A DNA stretch of 64,000 nucleotides, taken from the NCBI GenBank assembly GCA_964291545.2, contig OZ219860.1:620001-684000 (forward strand). Direction: 5' to 3'. Below the pieces are notes generated by a model, which did no database searches, was not told where the DNA came from, and worked only from the letters and a program-made list of their open reading frames with translations. Below are positions 47,699 to 56,899 of this stretch, piece by piece (the stretch's first letter is position 1; each line of letters begins with the position of its first letter). Made by a program: the position numbers and the translations under genes. The DNA is from G963667675 sp964291545. GTDB taxonomy: Bacteria; Chloroflexota; Dehalococcoidia; Lucifugimonadales; UBA3495.

Positions 47699-48611
47699 CT
47701 GCTGCCCAAATTGTCGGAGAAGGACGGTACTCCTACCGCATGGACAGCGACTGGGCCAAGTTGCCTGCCGGCTGGAACATGCCTGCGGCCGCCGTAGCTG
47801 GGGACTCCCAGGACCGCATTTACTGTTTCAACCGGGACCCCGACCATCCCATAGTGATTTTCGACCGCGACGGTAACTACCTTTCCTCCTGGGGCCGCGG
47901 CCAAATTTCCTTCGCCCACGCCATCCTCCTCGACCGGGATGACAACGTTTGGCTGGTCGATCGCAACAACCACGTGGTGTTGAAATTCACCTCATCCGGG
48001 CGGCTACTCATGAGCATCGGCGTCAAGGGATACCGCTCCGACACCGGCGTCGCACCCGATGAACTATCCTCCACTGCTTATCGAAGCGTCACCCACGGCG
48101 GTGACCCGTTCAACATGCCCGCTGGCATCGCCCTCAACGAACAGGGCGAGATATTCATAGCTGACGGGTACGCCAACGCCCGCGTCCACAAGTTTTCCCC
48201 CCAGGGAGAACTTCTCTTGTCCTGGGGAGAACCCGGCGTGGGCCCCGGCGAATTCAACCTCCCTCACGGTGTCTGGATTGACCGCTATGACCGCGTGCTG
48301 GTTGCCGACCGGGAAACGACCGCGTCCAGGTGTTCACCCAGGAGGGAGAATACCTGGAGACCTGGCCCACAGAACTAATCGGCCCCGCCTTGTTCTACGT
48401 AGACGACGATGATGCCGTCTACATACCCGAGCACAATAGCGGCATGTTCAGCATCCTCACGCTGCAAGGAGAACCCCTGGCGCGCTGGGGTTCCGAGCAG
48501 CACCGGTCATGCCACGGCGTCTGGGTTGATTCCCAAAAGGACCTCTATGTCGTGATGCCCGGTGATTGGGGTCCCGGGCGCAGGGTAGTGAAGTTTATCC
48601 GCCAACCATGA
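47695..48611 (+). pseudogene. NHL-repeat beta-propeller protein, frameshifted
   Basis: Starts at GTG 47695 overlapping the lhr stop (GTGA). Residues 1-208 read as NHL blades (IVIFDRDGNYLSSWGRGQIS, DNVWLVDRNNHVVLKFTSSG, MPAGIALNEQGEIFIADGYA, LPHGVWIDRYDRVLVADRE), then the frame breaks in the A-run at 48314-48316 (GGGAAACGACC). One extra A would give DREN-DRVQVFTQEGEYLETW, joining the second frame, which continues to 48611 (ALFYVDDDDAVYIPEHNSGM...VVKFIRQP). Either a true -1 frameshift mutation or an assembly or homopolymer error. Otherwise it is a full six-blade propeller like the gene at 51654-52658. Confidence 0.82.
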
Positions 48612-48675
48612 CGCTTGCGGCTGTGTCCATAGCGGTGCTATATTGAGTGCCGGCCCAAGTGTCCCGGCCATCGGA

Positions 48676-48751
48676 GGGGCTGTAGCTCAGCTGGGAGAGC
48701 GCTTCAATGGCATTGAAGAGGTAGAGGGTTCGAGCCCCTCCAGCTCCACCA
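48676..48751 (+). tRNA. tRNA-Ala (anticodon GGC)
   Basis: Acceptor GGGGCTG (48676-48682) pairs with CAGCTCC (48741-48747). The D arm is GCTCAGCTGGGAGAGC. The anticodon stem CTTCA/TGAAG has loop ATGGCAT, anticodon GGC (Ala, GCC). The T arm is AGAGGGTTCGAGCCCCTC. The discriminator A and an encoded CCA (48749-48751) follow. Length 76 nt. Confidence 0.96.
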
Positions 48752-48998
48752 AACCCTGCAATATCAGATTTAGCCGCCATGAGACCTGCCCTGTACCCGT
48801 TGCTGCATCTAGTCTAACCCGCTTGGCGCAGGGATTTTCTACGCCTTATTCCAAATATGGCATATTTCCTACGCAGCAGGTTTCCGTTCCACGCTTGGCA
48901 TTTGAAGTTCCCGCTGCTTGTGCACACAATGTGCGCCTAATATATTGCGGGCGCGGGCAGGATGCCCTGATGGCCCAATCTATTTGGAGGACATGAAG
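48752..48998. other. Intergenic stretch between tRNA-Ala and lipoprotein gene
   Basis: About 250 bases with no recognised gene, hairpin or repeat. It presumably contains the promoter of the lipoprotein gene; no strong -35/-10 pair was seen. GGAGG (48986-48990) at its end is the RBS. Confidence 0.35.
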
Positions 48999-50078
48999 AT
49001 GTTCCGATCCATAGCCAGGATTCGTTCTATTTGGGCGATTGCTCTCGCCGCCGGGCTTGTTGGACTATTGGTATTTGCCGCTGCATGCGGAGGGGAGGAC
49101 CCCACCGCCACGCCGGAGCCTACGCCTGTCCCCACGGCGACTCCTACTCCAGAACCGACTCCTGAACCAACCCCGGAACCGACTGATCCTCCTGAGTCTG
49201 CGGGGTCCCTCAGAGAGTTCAGCCTGACCCCAACCACAACCGGTCAGGATTTGATGAACGTCCTCCCAGAGACCGCGGTCACCTGCATAGAAGAGTCACT
49301 AGGTAGCGGCACGTTCCAGATACTGCTGAACCTTCCTCTTTTGACCGCTGGCTCCGACCCGTCAGCCGCCCAGCCCTTGTTCGATTGCCTCACAGCCGAA
49401 AACGCTGTACTCCTCGGCATCGTGTTTCTTGACGCTCAGGCCGATGGATGGGCTGAGGACTCTCGGGAGTGCATCACCGACGTTGGATTGCGCCACCCCG
49501 ACGCGATATTCATCAGGCTTGGGTTGACAATGGAGTCGGAGCCCGCCAATCCCCTTGAAACTATGAGCTACCAAGTCGAGATCTATGAATGTCTGACTGA
49601 CGAAGAGAAGAAGGCCTTTACGGTGGCCCTCTGGACGGGCCTCGATGACAACGCCGCCGCCACCGGGGCTGATATTCTTGCCCTTCTTTCTGACTCCGAG
49701 GCTGCTTGTGTAACAGAGAACCTCTCGGCAGAAGACTTCGAGACCATGGCTGCGGCTCAACCTCTACACGCAGTTTCCATCGGCGCCTCGGTGTCTCACT
49801 GCATTGATCCGGAGACCAATCTCAAGATATTCGCCAAAGGCATCGATTGGGCCATGGGCGGTGTTACGGACGAGACCTTGGGTTGTCTCGAAGAATTCGG
49901 TAGGAATAACCCGGCATTCGTCGCACTCATGTCTATGGGGCTGGAGGGCATTGAAGCGGTGCCCGCGGCCGAATTCCTGGAAATTATTGCAGTCGGTAAC
50001 CAGCAATACGCTTGTATGACCCCGGATGAGATCCTAAGGGTCCAGGAAGCTTCCACAGCCGCCATTCAGGCTCAGTAG
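48999..50078 (+). CDS. Lipoprotein with an internally duplicated four-cysteine helical domain
   Basis: A 359-residue product from ATG 48999, 8 bases after GGAGG (ATG 48993 is too close). Signal peptide with lipobox FAAAC (Cys30). The linker 37-62 is built of PT, PEPT and PTAT units. The rest is two related halves of about 140 residues. Cysteines at 96, 130, 158, 198 (spacing 34, 28, 40) and 237, 268, 296, 339 (31, 28, 43) repeat the same spacing, with TGQDLMNVL/TGADILALL and ECLTDEE/ACMTPDE as landmark matches. The helical modules suggest disulfide-stabilised repeats outside the cell. No known family was recognised. Confidence 0.75.
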   Translation: MFRSIARIRSIWAIALAAGLVGLLVFAAACGGEDPTATPEPTPVPTATPTPEPTPEPTPEPTDPPESAGSLREFSLTPTTTGQDLMNVLPETAVTCIEESLGSGTFQILLNLPLLTAGSDPSAAQPLFDCLTAENAVLLGIVFLDAQADGWAEDSRECITDVGLRHPDAIFIRLGLTMESEPANPLETMSYQVEIYECLTDEEKKAFTVALWTGLDDNAAATGADILALLSDSEAACVTENLSAEDFETMAAAQPLHAVSIGASVSHCIDPETNLKIFAKGIDWAMGGVTDETLGCLEEFGRNNPAFVALMSMGLEGIEAVPAAEFLEIIAVGNQQYACMTPDEILRVQEASTAAIQAQ

Positions 50079-50222
50079 TACCAAAACACTTAACCGCGAT
50101 ATTTAGCTATGACTAAGGCCCACTGTGCCGTACAACCGGTACGGTGGGTCTTCCCCGTCCCGTTCCTGCCAACTGTATTGAGATGAGTCGGCGAATCTTG
50201 AGTAACACCGTAGGAGGAGCGT

Positions 50223-51647
50223 TTGGGCCATAGAGACATCGAGATGATGGCCCACCTGCTCCGCAGGGCGGGTTTCGGGGCTGATCGCGACGAACTGGAG
50301 GCCAGGACGGCCCAGGGCTACGACGCCACTCTGGACGAGTTGCTGGACCCTTTGAGTGTCCCAGGCATCGACGACGACCTGGTCTACCGGCTGCACCCCG
50401 CGCTCTATATCCCCAATTCCATCGAGTCCTGCGTGCATGATTGGGTCTACCGGATGATAAACAACCCCCGGCAGCTTCAGGAGAAGATGTCCCTCTTTTG
50501 GCACACCATCCTCTGCGCCGGTCACAGCAAGATAGACGACGGGCTGGAAATGGGCGTGATGATTTCCATGTTCCGGGACCACGGTATGGGGAATCTCCGA
50601 GACCTGCTCTATCGTCTTTCCACCAACCCCGGTATGCTCTACTACTTGGACAACACCGAAAGCCACAAGGTCGCCGTTAACGAAAATTACGGCCGGGAGC
50701 TCTTGGAACTGTTCTCCATGGGCATGGGCATGGACGATGAGATGAACTACACAGAGGATGACGTCAAGGCCTGCGCCAGGGCCTTCACTGGCTGGAATGT
50801 GGCCCCTGCCTATCCGGTGTTCCCCCACGGGCGCAGCCGTTGGGAGTTCCGTTTCGACCCGGCGGACCACGACGACGACGAGAAGACCTTCCTGGGGAAG
50901 ACAGGTAACTGGAACGGCGACGATATCCTGGACATCATCTGCCGGCAGCCGGCCACCGCCCGCTTCATTGCCAGGCACATGAGCAACTTCTTCGTGGCCG
51001 ACGAGCCGCCGGTGTCCTCCTGGCGGTTGACCCCGCCGCTGCACCCCGAGCTGGTTGAGGCTTTGGAGAGGACCTATTTCGACTCAGGCTACGACATCAC
51101 TGCCATGCTCCGGGTGATGTTCACCTCAAAAGAGTTCAAGTCGGAGTCGGTACGCTATTCCAAGGTAAAGAGCCCCGCCGAGATGGCGATAGGCGCGTTG
51201 AGGCTAGCCGGTGAGCACCGTGAACTCAATCCTGGCCTGTTCGAGGTTTCACTGGAGCCCAAGTACATGGGCATGGACTTGATGAACCCACCTACGGTGG
51301 AGGGCTGGCATACCGGCCGGGAATGGATTGACAGCGGCACGTTGGTGGAGCGCATCAACTTCGCTTCCGACCTGCTGGGCAACACCGAATTGCCGGGAGT
51401 GCAGTCGATGATCAACCGCCTCAAGGCCCTGGGGCCGGCGCTGTCTCCGGAGGCCCTGGTGGACGGATGCCTCGACATAATCGGCCCGTTACCAGCTCAT
51501 GACGAGACCCGCGAGCAACTGCTGGCCCACGCCCAACGGTACGGCGAAGTGCGCCACGACGTTGATGGGCAGGATGACGAGTTCGCCCGCCGGGCCGGTG
51601 AAATGTTCCAGATGATAGCCTCCACCGCAGAATACCAGTTCGGATAG
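50223..51647 (+). CDS. DUF1800 domain protein
   Basis: A 474-residue DUF1800 protein. MAHLLRRAGFGADRDELEAR at the start, LQEKMSLFWHTILCAGHSKI, GMLYYLDNTESHKVAVNENY, GRELLELFSMGM, YTEDDVKACARAFTGWNV and KTFLGKTGNWNGDDILDIIC are all characteristic, ending with PAEMAIGALRLAGE and MGMDLMNPPTVEGWHTGREW. DUF1800 genes usually sit beside a DUF1501 gene; here an NHL propeller gene follows 6 bases later instead. Function is not established. The start TTG 50223 follows AGGAGG. No signal peptide is seen, so cytoplasmic unless the start is further upstream. Confidence 0.93.
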   Translation: MGHRDIEMMAHLLRRAGFGADRDELEARTAQGYDATLDELLDPLSVPGIDDDLVYRLHPALYIPNSIESCVHDWVYRMINNPRQLQEKMSLFWHTILCAGHSKIDDGLEMGVMISMFRDHGMGNLRDLLYRLSTNPGMLYYLDNTESHKVAVNENYGRELLELFSMGMGMDDEMNYTEDDVKACARAFTGWNVAPAYPVFPHGRSRWEFRFDPADHDDDEKTFLGKTGNWNGDDILDIICRQPATARFIARHMSNFFVADEPPVSSWRLTPPLHPELVEALERTYFDSGYDITAMLRVMFTSKEFKSESVRYSKVKSPAEMAIGALRLAGEHRELNPGLFEVSLEPKYMGMDLMNPPTVEGWHTGREWIDSGTLVERINFASDLLGNTELPGVQSMINRLKALGPALSPEALVDGCLDIIGPLPAHDETREQLLAHAQRYGEVRHDVDGQDDEFARRAGEMFQMIASTAEYQFG

Positions 51648-51653
51648 GCGACA

Positions 51654-52658
51654 ATGAGCACCCATTTCTTCGGGTTGAACCAACGCGCCATTGAATACAG
51701 TTATTCTATTGGGCGCAACGAATTCGGCGGCGCCGGATTCCGCAACCCCGTTGACATGGCCGTCGGCAAGGACGATGTCGCCTACGTCATAAACCGCCCG
51801 GACGAGTCCCGTCCCGACGCCGTCCGCGTGACCATAATGACCCTGGACGAGGAGTTCATCTCCCAGTTCTCGTCATATGGTGAGACGGAAGGGCAACTAG
51901 TGTGGGCTTCGGGCATTGCTTTGGACCCCCAGGGTAATGTCTTTATTGCCGACCAGTGGCTGGACCGCATCAGCATTTTCGACAAGGACGGCGAGTTCCT
52001 GGACTGCTGGGGTAAGACAGGCAGCGGCGACGGTGAACTTGACCGCCCGGCAAGCCTGGTCATCAAGGACGACGGCACGCTGTTTCTAACCGACAGCCGC
52101 AACCACCGGGTCCAAGAGTTCTCGTTGGACGGTCAGTTCCAAGGCAAGTTTGGCTCTCAAGGCGACGGTCATGGCCAGTTTAACCTGCCCTGGGGCATCT
52201 CCCTGGACAAAGACGGAAACCTCTTTGTGGCAGACTGGGGCAACGACCGCATCCAGCAGTTCACCCGCGACGGAGAATGGCAGGCCACCTTTGGTCATTC
52301 CGGCGGGGGCGTCGGGCAGTTCCATCGCCCCGCTTCCGTTTGTGTCGACGACGACGGGGACATCTTCGTCGCTGATACCGGCAACAACCGCGTCCAGGTG
52401 CTGACTCCAGACGGGCTTTTCGTCACAGCCCTGCGCGGCGACCACCGTTTGTCCCGGTTGGGCAGAGAGAAGCTCCTGGCGAATCCAGACCAGATTCGCC
52501 AGCGGGCCTTGGCCTTTGCCAACGACCCTGATTACGAGCGTCACTTCAACTATCCCTGCTCCGTCAAGCTCGACCGGCGCGGCCGTCTATGCGTTGTGGA
52601 CAGCAAGCAGGGTCGTATCCAGATTTACACCAAGACCAAGGAACCCACACTGGTCTAG
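51654..52658 (+). CDS. NHL-repeat beta-propeller protein
   Basis: A 334-residue protein with about six NHL blades: RNPVDMAVGKDDVAYVINRP; ASGIALDPQGNVFIADQWLD; RPASLVIKDDGTLFLTDSRN; LPWGISLDKDGNLFVADWGN; RPASVCVDDDGDIFVADTGN; YPCSVKLDRRGRLCVVDSKQ. Each is followed by R-[IV]-[QS] and F/Y-[TS]-x-[DE]-G-[EQ]-[WF], the usual blade end. No signal peptide. NHL propellers bind protein or RNA partners or act as lyases. The start ATG 51654 is 6 bases after DUF1800 stops, so they form an operon with the EamA gene 2 bases further on. Confidence 0.92.
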   Translation: MSTHFFGLNQRAIEYSYSIGRNEFGGAGFRNPVDMAVGKDDVAYVINRPDESRPDAVRVTIMTLDEEFISQFSSYGETEGQLVWASGIALDPQGNVFIADQWLDRISIFDKDGEFLDCWGKTGSGDGELDRPASLVIKDDGTLFLTDSRNHRVQEFSLDGQFQGKFGSQGDGHGQFNLPWGISLDKDGNLFVADWGNDRIQQFTRDGEWQATFGHSGGGVGQFHRPASVCVDDDGDIFVADTGNNRVQVLTPDGLFVTALRGDHRLSRLGREKLLANPDQIRQRALAFANDPDYERHFNYPCSVKLDRRGRLCVVDSKQGRIQIYTKTKEPTLV

Positions 52659-52660
52659 GT

Positions 52661-53575
52661 TTGACCTGGGTCTGGATAGCATTGGCCGGGGCCTCGGTCT
52701 ACGGCCTGGTCAACATCATCGACAAGACCGTAGTCTACCGCTACGCCACGTCGCCTCGGACATTGCCTCTCCTGGTGGGCATCGGGCAAGCCGTGGTCGG
52801 CGGAGTAGTCCTTGCCGTGGTGAGAGTCCCGGAAGGCGCCGCCCTCAACCTTGTTCTCGGCGCCCTCGCCTCCGGCGCGATCTTCGGTCTAGGTGTCCAG
52901 TTCTTTATGTACGTCCTCTTCCGGGAAGAAGTGTCCCGCGCCGTCCCCATCATACAGAGCTCACCCATCTTTACGGCGCTCTTCGCCTTCTTCTTGCTGG
53001 GCGAGGACTTGGGTCCGGTGGAGTGGCTCGCCACCGTCGCTGTTGTAGCTGGAGCGATCGCACTCTCCGTGCGGACCGGTTCCGACAACCCTGGCTCCAT
53101 CCTGCGGCCGTCATTCTTGGTACTTATGGCTGCCAGCGCCCTTCAGGGTAGTTCGTACATCTTCGTCAAGGTCGCGGTGGACGAACTTCCAGTATTCTTT
53201 ACCCACGCCGTCCGTTCCCTTGCCCTCGCCGCGGTCATGCTTTCGTTCAACCTCCGGCCAACCCCCTGGCGGGACGTCGTAGGGTTCGTCCGCACCCGCA
53301 GTCCAGCCCTCCGGTTCGTTGCCTTTAATGAACTGGTAGTCGCCACCACCGGGTTGCTGCTGCTTTTGTGGGCACTATCCTTGGGACCCGCCGCTTTGGT
53401 TACGGCCTTGAGCGGGGCTAGGGCCTTCTTCCTGGTCGTCTACAGCACCGCCCTAGCCCTGGTCTGGAAGGGCGCTTTGGGCGAGGTGACTACCCGGGGC
53501 GCGTTGGCAACCAAGATTGTGTCCACCGCCTTGATAGTAGGAGGCGCCGCCGCTATAGCCCTGAGCAGCGGCTAG
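52661..53575 (+). CDS. EamA/DMT-superfamily transporter
   Basis: A 304-residue membrane protein with ten hydrophobic helices in two EamA halves. WVWIALAGASVYGLVNIIDK (first helix) and FREEVSRAVPIIQSSPIFTA, LFAFFLLGEDLGPVEWLATV (end of half one) are family hallmarks. The second half has LVLMAASALQGSSYIFVKVA and LSLGPAALVTALSGARAFFL. Substrates in the family are metabolites such as amino acids or nucleotides; none is assignable. TTG 52661 is the only start close after the NHL gene; the longer frame to 52589 overlaps it. Confidence 0.88.
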   Translation: MTWVWIALAGASVYGLVNIIDKTVVYRYATSPRTLPLLVGIGQAVVGGVVLAVVRVPEGAALNLVLGALASGAIFGLGVQFFMYVLFREEVSRAVPIIQSSPIFTALFAFFLLGEDLGPVEWLATVAVVAGAIALSVRTGSDNPGSILRPSFLVLMAASALQGSSYIFVKVAVDELPVFFTHAVRSLALAAVMLSFNLRPTPWRDVVGFVRTRSPALRFVAFNELVVATTGLLLLLWALSLGPAALVTALSGARAFFLVVYSTALALVWKGALGEVTTRGALATKIVSTALIVGGAAAIALSSG

Positions 53576-53642
53576 ATAGGGCGCTTGCAACTAGAGGTCG
53601 GGTTTCCGAGTGGGGGGATTGGCCGGCTGGCATTCCCGGAGT

Positions 53643-55220
53643 CTAGCCCGCCGCTATCCAGTCGACCACCCGCTCCCCTATCATCAGCACCGTGGCAAAC
53701 AGGCCGCCGGACCTCAGTAGGCGCGGTGTCACCGAGGCATCGGCCACCCACAACTTCTGCACTCCCTTTACCCGGCAGTACTGGTCCACTACTGCCATCC
53801 CGTCCGAGTCTGGACCCATTTTGCAGGTGCCCGCCAGGTGCCTGGAAGTCGCCACCGTCTGGCGTATCCAATGGTCCAATGCGTCGTCATCAGCCACAAT
53901 ATCTTGAGTAGGGCTGATGACATAATCGAATACCTCTTGGAATGCGTTGGATGCAAGAAGCCCGATCCCGAACCGCACTCCTTCCCTGACCCGGCGCATG
54001 TCGCTGGGATGCTGCAGGTAGCAATAGTTGAACTCGGGTTGCTTAGCGGGGTCGGCCGACGCCAACCTGACGTAGCCTGAGCCTTCGGGCAGCGTCAACA
54101 TACACAGTATGCGTGCCGCTCGCTCCGGTGGTACGTCTCCGGTCATGTACATGGTGCGAACTCCTCCGACGCGCTCCCTCCGTTCGTCGATCACGGGGCC
54201 GGGCCGCATCGACATGTCGTTGGTCACACTGGAGCACGGGGAAGTGTAGTGCAAGCTGAAATGGGGTGCGTCCAGCCCGCTGGTGATTGTCTTGCCATCC
54301 TTGACCTTGAAAGTGATCTGAGCGGTTAGATGGTTCCATAGGCCCTGGCCAACACCGGGAAGTTCATGCACCACGGGTATCCCGTATCTATCAAGTTGGT
54401 CCCCGGGCCCAATCCCCGACAGCATCAGCAACTGGGGCGACCTGACCGCTCCCGCTGTCAGCACAACCCGGTCGGCCCACAGCGTGAACAACTCCCCGCC
54501 GCTTTCGGCTTCCACTCCCGCGGCTCTGGTTCCTTCGAACAGTATTCTCCTGACATAGACGTTTCCCCTAACGGTGAGGTTAACCCGATGGCGCATGGGA
54601 TTCAGGTGCGTGATGGCCGCGCTCATCCTGATTTCGTGGTCGCCGGTGTTGGTGGGTCCCACGCCCACGCCCGAGGGATTAGGGCCGTTGGTGTCATGAC
54701 TTGGCCCGAACCCAGCCTGCAGACAAGCGTCATGGAAAGCCCTTTGTAGGTCTGCCCACTCCGCTGACTGACGCCGCCGTACCGGCATCGGGCCCTCTGT
54801 CCCGTGGTAGTCGTCCTGTATGTCCAGGTCGGTCTCCATCTTCTTGTAGAACGGCAGCACTTTGTCATACGACCACTCGTCGTTGCCCAAAGACGCCCAA
54901 AGGTCGAAGTCCTCGGGAAATCCCCTTTGCAGCGACTGGCCGTTGATGGACGACCCGCCTCCGATAACCTTGCCCTGGGCCACGTAGACCTGCCCCTGCT
55001 CCTCGGTGGCCGTTCCAATGAGGGACCAATTGTGATGTGAGTCCAGGGCCTCTGCGTGTCTGGTGTTGCCGTACTTTACGTCGTCGGGGAGGGCGGCGAA
55101 ATCGGGGTAATCATTGCCCGCCTCCAATAGCAGGACCGATGTGTTTGGGTCCTCCGCCAGCCTTCCAGCCAGCACACACCCTGCTGTTCCACCGCCCACG
55201 ATCATGACGTCATAAATCAT
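53643..55220 (-). CDS. GMC-family FAD-dependent oxidoreductase (choline dehydrogenase-like)
   Basis: A 525-residue GMC oxidoreductase. FAD-binding GGGTAGCVLAGRLAEDPNTS at the start, GKVIGGGSSINGQSLQRGFP, VLTAGAVRSPQLLMLSGIGP (GMC signature 2), LPGVGQGLWNH and the C-terminal catalytic His in TSRHLAGTCKMGPDSDGMAV. VADASVTPRL ends the fold. This family oxidises alcohols, sugars or choline. ATG 55220 gives the canonical dinucleotide fold from residue 3. Divergent from the 2-hydroxyacid dehydrogenase gene, which may belong to the same catabolic theme (inference). Confidence 0.94.
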   Translation of the reverse strand: MIYDVMIVGGGTAGCVLAGRLAEDPNTSVLLLEAGNDYPDFAALPDDVKYGNTRHAEALDSHHNWSLIGTATEEQGQVYVAQGKVIGGGSSINGQSLQRGFPEDFDLWASLGNDEWSYDKVLPFYKKMETDLDIQDDYHGTEGPMPVRRRQSAEWADLQRAFHDACLQAGFGPSHDTNGPNPSGVGVGPTNTGDHEIRMSAAITHLNPMRHRVNLTVRGNVYVRRILFEGTRAAGVEAESGGELFTLWADRVVLTAGAVRSPQLLMLSGIGPGDQLDRYGIPVVHELPGVGQGLWNHLTAQITFKVKDGKTITSGLDAPHFSLHYTSPCSSVTNDMSMRPGPVIDERRERVGGVRTMYMTGDVPPERAARILCMLTLPEGSGYVRLASADPAKQPEFNYCYLQHPSDMRRVREGVRFGIGLLASNAFQEVFDYVISPTQDIVADDDALDHWIRQTVATSRHLAGTCKMGPDSDGMAVVDQYCRVKGVQKLWVADASVTPRLLRSGGLFATVLMIGERVVDWIAAG

Positions 55221-55379
55221 GCAACTCTCTCAACGTTTGATTCCCCAAGAGTATGCGGACTGGAGAATTTCTAGCCGCTCACCATGGCCCGTCGCGCCCG
55301 TTACACCAGTACGATTGTCCGACTGGAATGTCCCCCAAGGCATGTTATCATGGCCGTCAGTTGCTGTGGGAGGTCTTTA

Positions 55380-56351
55380 ATGGCTTTCAGGCTCCTGATA
55401 CTCCACGACGTCGAATTCGGCATCCAGGAGTCCGTGGTTACTTGGCCTGAAATTCTGAGGGAAAGAGTCCCGGGCATCCAGGTACACTTCTGTACGAGCC
55501 CCGCGGAGGCCGTAGAGGTCATTGGAGATTGCGACGCCGCATTTGGAAGCGTCGGCCCGGAGTTGTTCGCCCGTGGGACCAATCTACGCTGGATTGCCTC
55601 TCCACACACCGGACCTCCTGCCGGCTACTATCATCAGGCCCTTGTCGACAGCGACGTGGTTGTCACTAACACGCGCGGGATACACAACGACCACATCAGC
55701 ACCCACGCCATGGCATTGCTACTCGTCTTGGCCAAGGGACTTCACACATACATGCGCCGGCAGCTCAAAGGGCGCTGGCAGGTCGGCTACGACGTGGTTC
55801 ATTTGCCCGAAGCCGCTGCCGTCATCGTCGGCGTGGGAGGAATCGGCGGCGAGACCGCGAGATTATGCGCTGAACTCGGCATGACCGTGATTGGCGTAGA
55901 TCCTAGGGTCCCGGAACCGCCGGAGGGTGTTTCCGAGTTACACCGCCCCGACGTCATGGACCAAGTGCTGCCTAGGGGGGATTTCGTGATTGTCACCGCT
56001 CCAGAAACCCCTCAAACCTTGGGGCTATTCAACGTTGAGAAGTTTCGGCTTATGAAGAAAAGCGCATTCTTCATCAACGTCGGCCGTGGCGGCACTGCGC
56101 TAATGGACGACCTTGCCCAGGCTTTACACGAGGGAGAAATCCGCGGCGCCGGCCTGGACGTGTTCAATACCGAACCGCTACCGGCAGGACATCCCCTGTG
56201 GGACATGGAGAACGTGATAATCACTCCCCACGTAGCCGGTAACGGCCCCTACTTGGAGGAGCGCCGGGCAGAAGTCTTCTTTGACAACTGCGTCCGTTTC
56301 AACCAGGGCCGTCCCCTGCGCAACGTGGTGGACAAGGCTAACTGGTTCTAG
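55380..56351 (+). CDS. D-isomer-specific 2-hydroxyacid dehydrogenase
   Basis: A 323-residue NAD(P)-linked dehydrogenase. The substrate domain is RLLILHDVEFGIQESVVTWP through VVVTNTRGIHNDHISTHAMA; the nucleotide loop is VGVGGIGGETARLCAE (GxGxxG). VTAPETPQTLGLFNVEKFRL, NVGRGGTALMDDLAQALHEG (Arg site), then GLDVFNTEPLPAGHPLWDME (Glu) and VIITPHVAGNGPYLEERRAE (His) complete the Arg-Glu-His triad. GGGAGG 7 bases before ATG 55380 decides the start. Family members reduce glyoxylate, hydroxypyruvate or other 2-ketoacids. The substrate domain is short and divergent, so the acid is not predictable. Confidence 0.93.
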   Translation: MAFRLLILHDVEFGIQESVVTWPEILRERVPGIQVHFCTSPAEAVEVIGDCDAAFGSVGPELFARGTNLRWIASPHTGPPAGYYHQALVDSDVVVTNTRGIHNDHISTHAMALLLVLAKGLHTYMRRQLKGRWQVGYDVVHLPEAAAVIVGVGGIGGETARLCAELGMTVIGVDPRVPEPPEGVSELHRPDVMDQVLPRGDFVIVTAPETPQTLGLFNVEKFRLMKKSAFFINVGRGGTALMDDLAQALHEGEIRGAGLDVFNTEPLPAGHPLWDMENVIITPHVAGNGPYLEERRAEVFFDNCVRFNQGRPLRNVVDKANWF

Positions 56352-56449
56352 CCGCCGTTAGTTGCGCCCGCTTTCTTGCTCGTTCACGGATCAGGCGTGT
56401 TGGGGGTGTTCATAGCTAGGAGTCCCGGTGGGAAACGACGGCGACCTTG

Positions 56450-56770
56450 CTATGCGCCGGGAGCCCGATAGTTGACGTGCTTCTTCACCGCAGCGTCGAT
56501 TTGTTCCGGCGTTAACAGAGCTATAGTCTCGGGGGCCAAGGCGCCGGAAGCCCCGATGGTCAGTGAGACGGCCGCCGCTGACTCGGCATCTGGGACGTCG
56601 GCTATTACGTACAGGTCACCGTCACCAAAGCCATAGAGGAAAGTCTCTAGGTTGCCGCCCGCCGACTCAACCGCCGCCTTCACCGCGTCCCGGCGTGAGG
56701 TGCCGCCTTCCCGCAGCAGCCCCTTCAGGCCGGCCGCGGAGTATGAAGCCTTGATCATGAACTTAGGCAT
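56450..56770 (-). CDS. GYD domain protein
   Basis: A 106-residue product from ATG 56770 (MPKFMIKASYSAAGLKGLLR). GGTSRRDAVKAAVESAGGNL and FLYGFGDGDLYVIADVPDAE carry the Gly-(Tyr/Phe)-Asp pattern of the GYD domain, a small dimeric alpha/beta barrel-like fold of unknown function. VSLTIGASGALAPETIALLT and PEQIDAAVKKHVNYRAPG end it. The longer frame to 56863 is not supported. It lies between convergent and same-strand genes without a clear operon partner. Confidence 0.87.
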   Translation of the reverse strand: MPKFMIKASYSAAGLKGLLREGGTSRRDAVKAAVESAGGNLETFLYGFGDGDLYVIADVPDAESAAAVSLTIGASGALAPETIALLTPEQIDAAVKKHVNYRAPGA

Positions 56771-56899
56771 CTTGCCTCCTGAACCATTGTCGTCTTGAAC
56801 CACGGCTGGGACGCCGGGTTCCACAGCAAGCCAATTATAGCAAGCGCCCGTACACGGCAGCAACGCAGGTTCAAACTAAGGGCCTCGCTGCCGTTCAGG

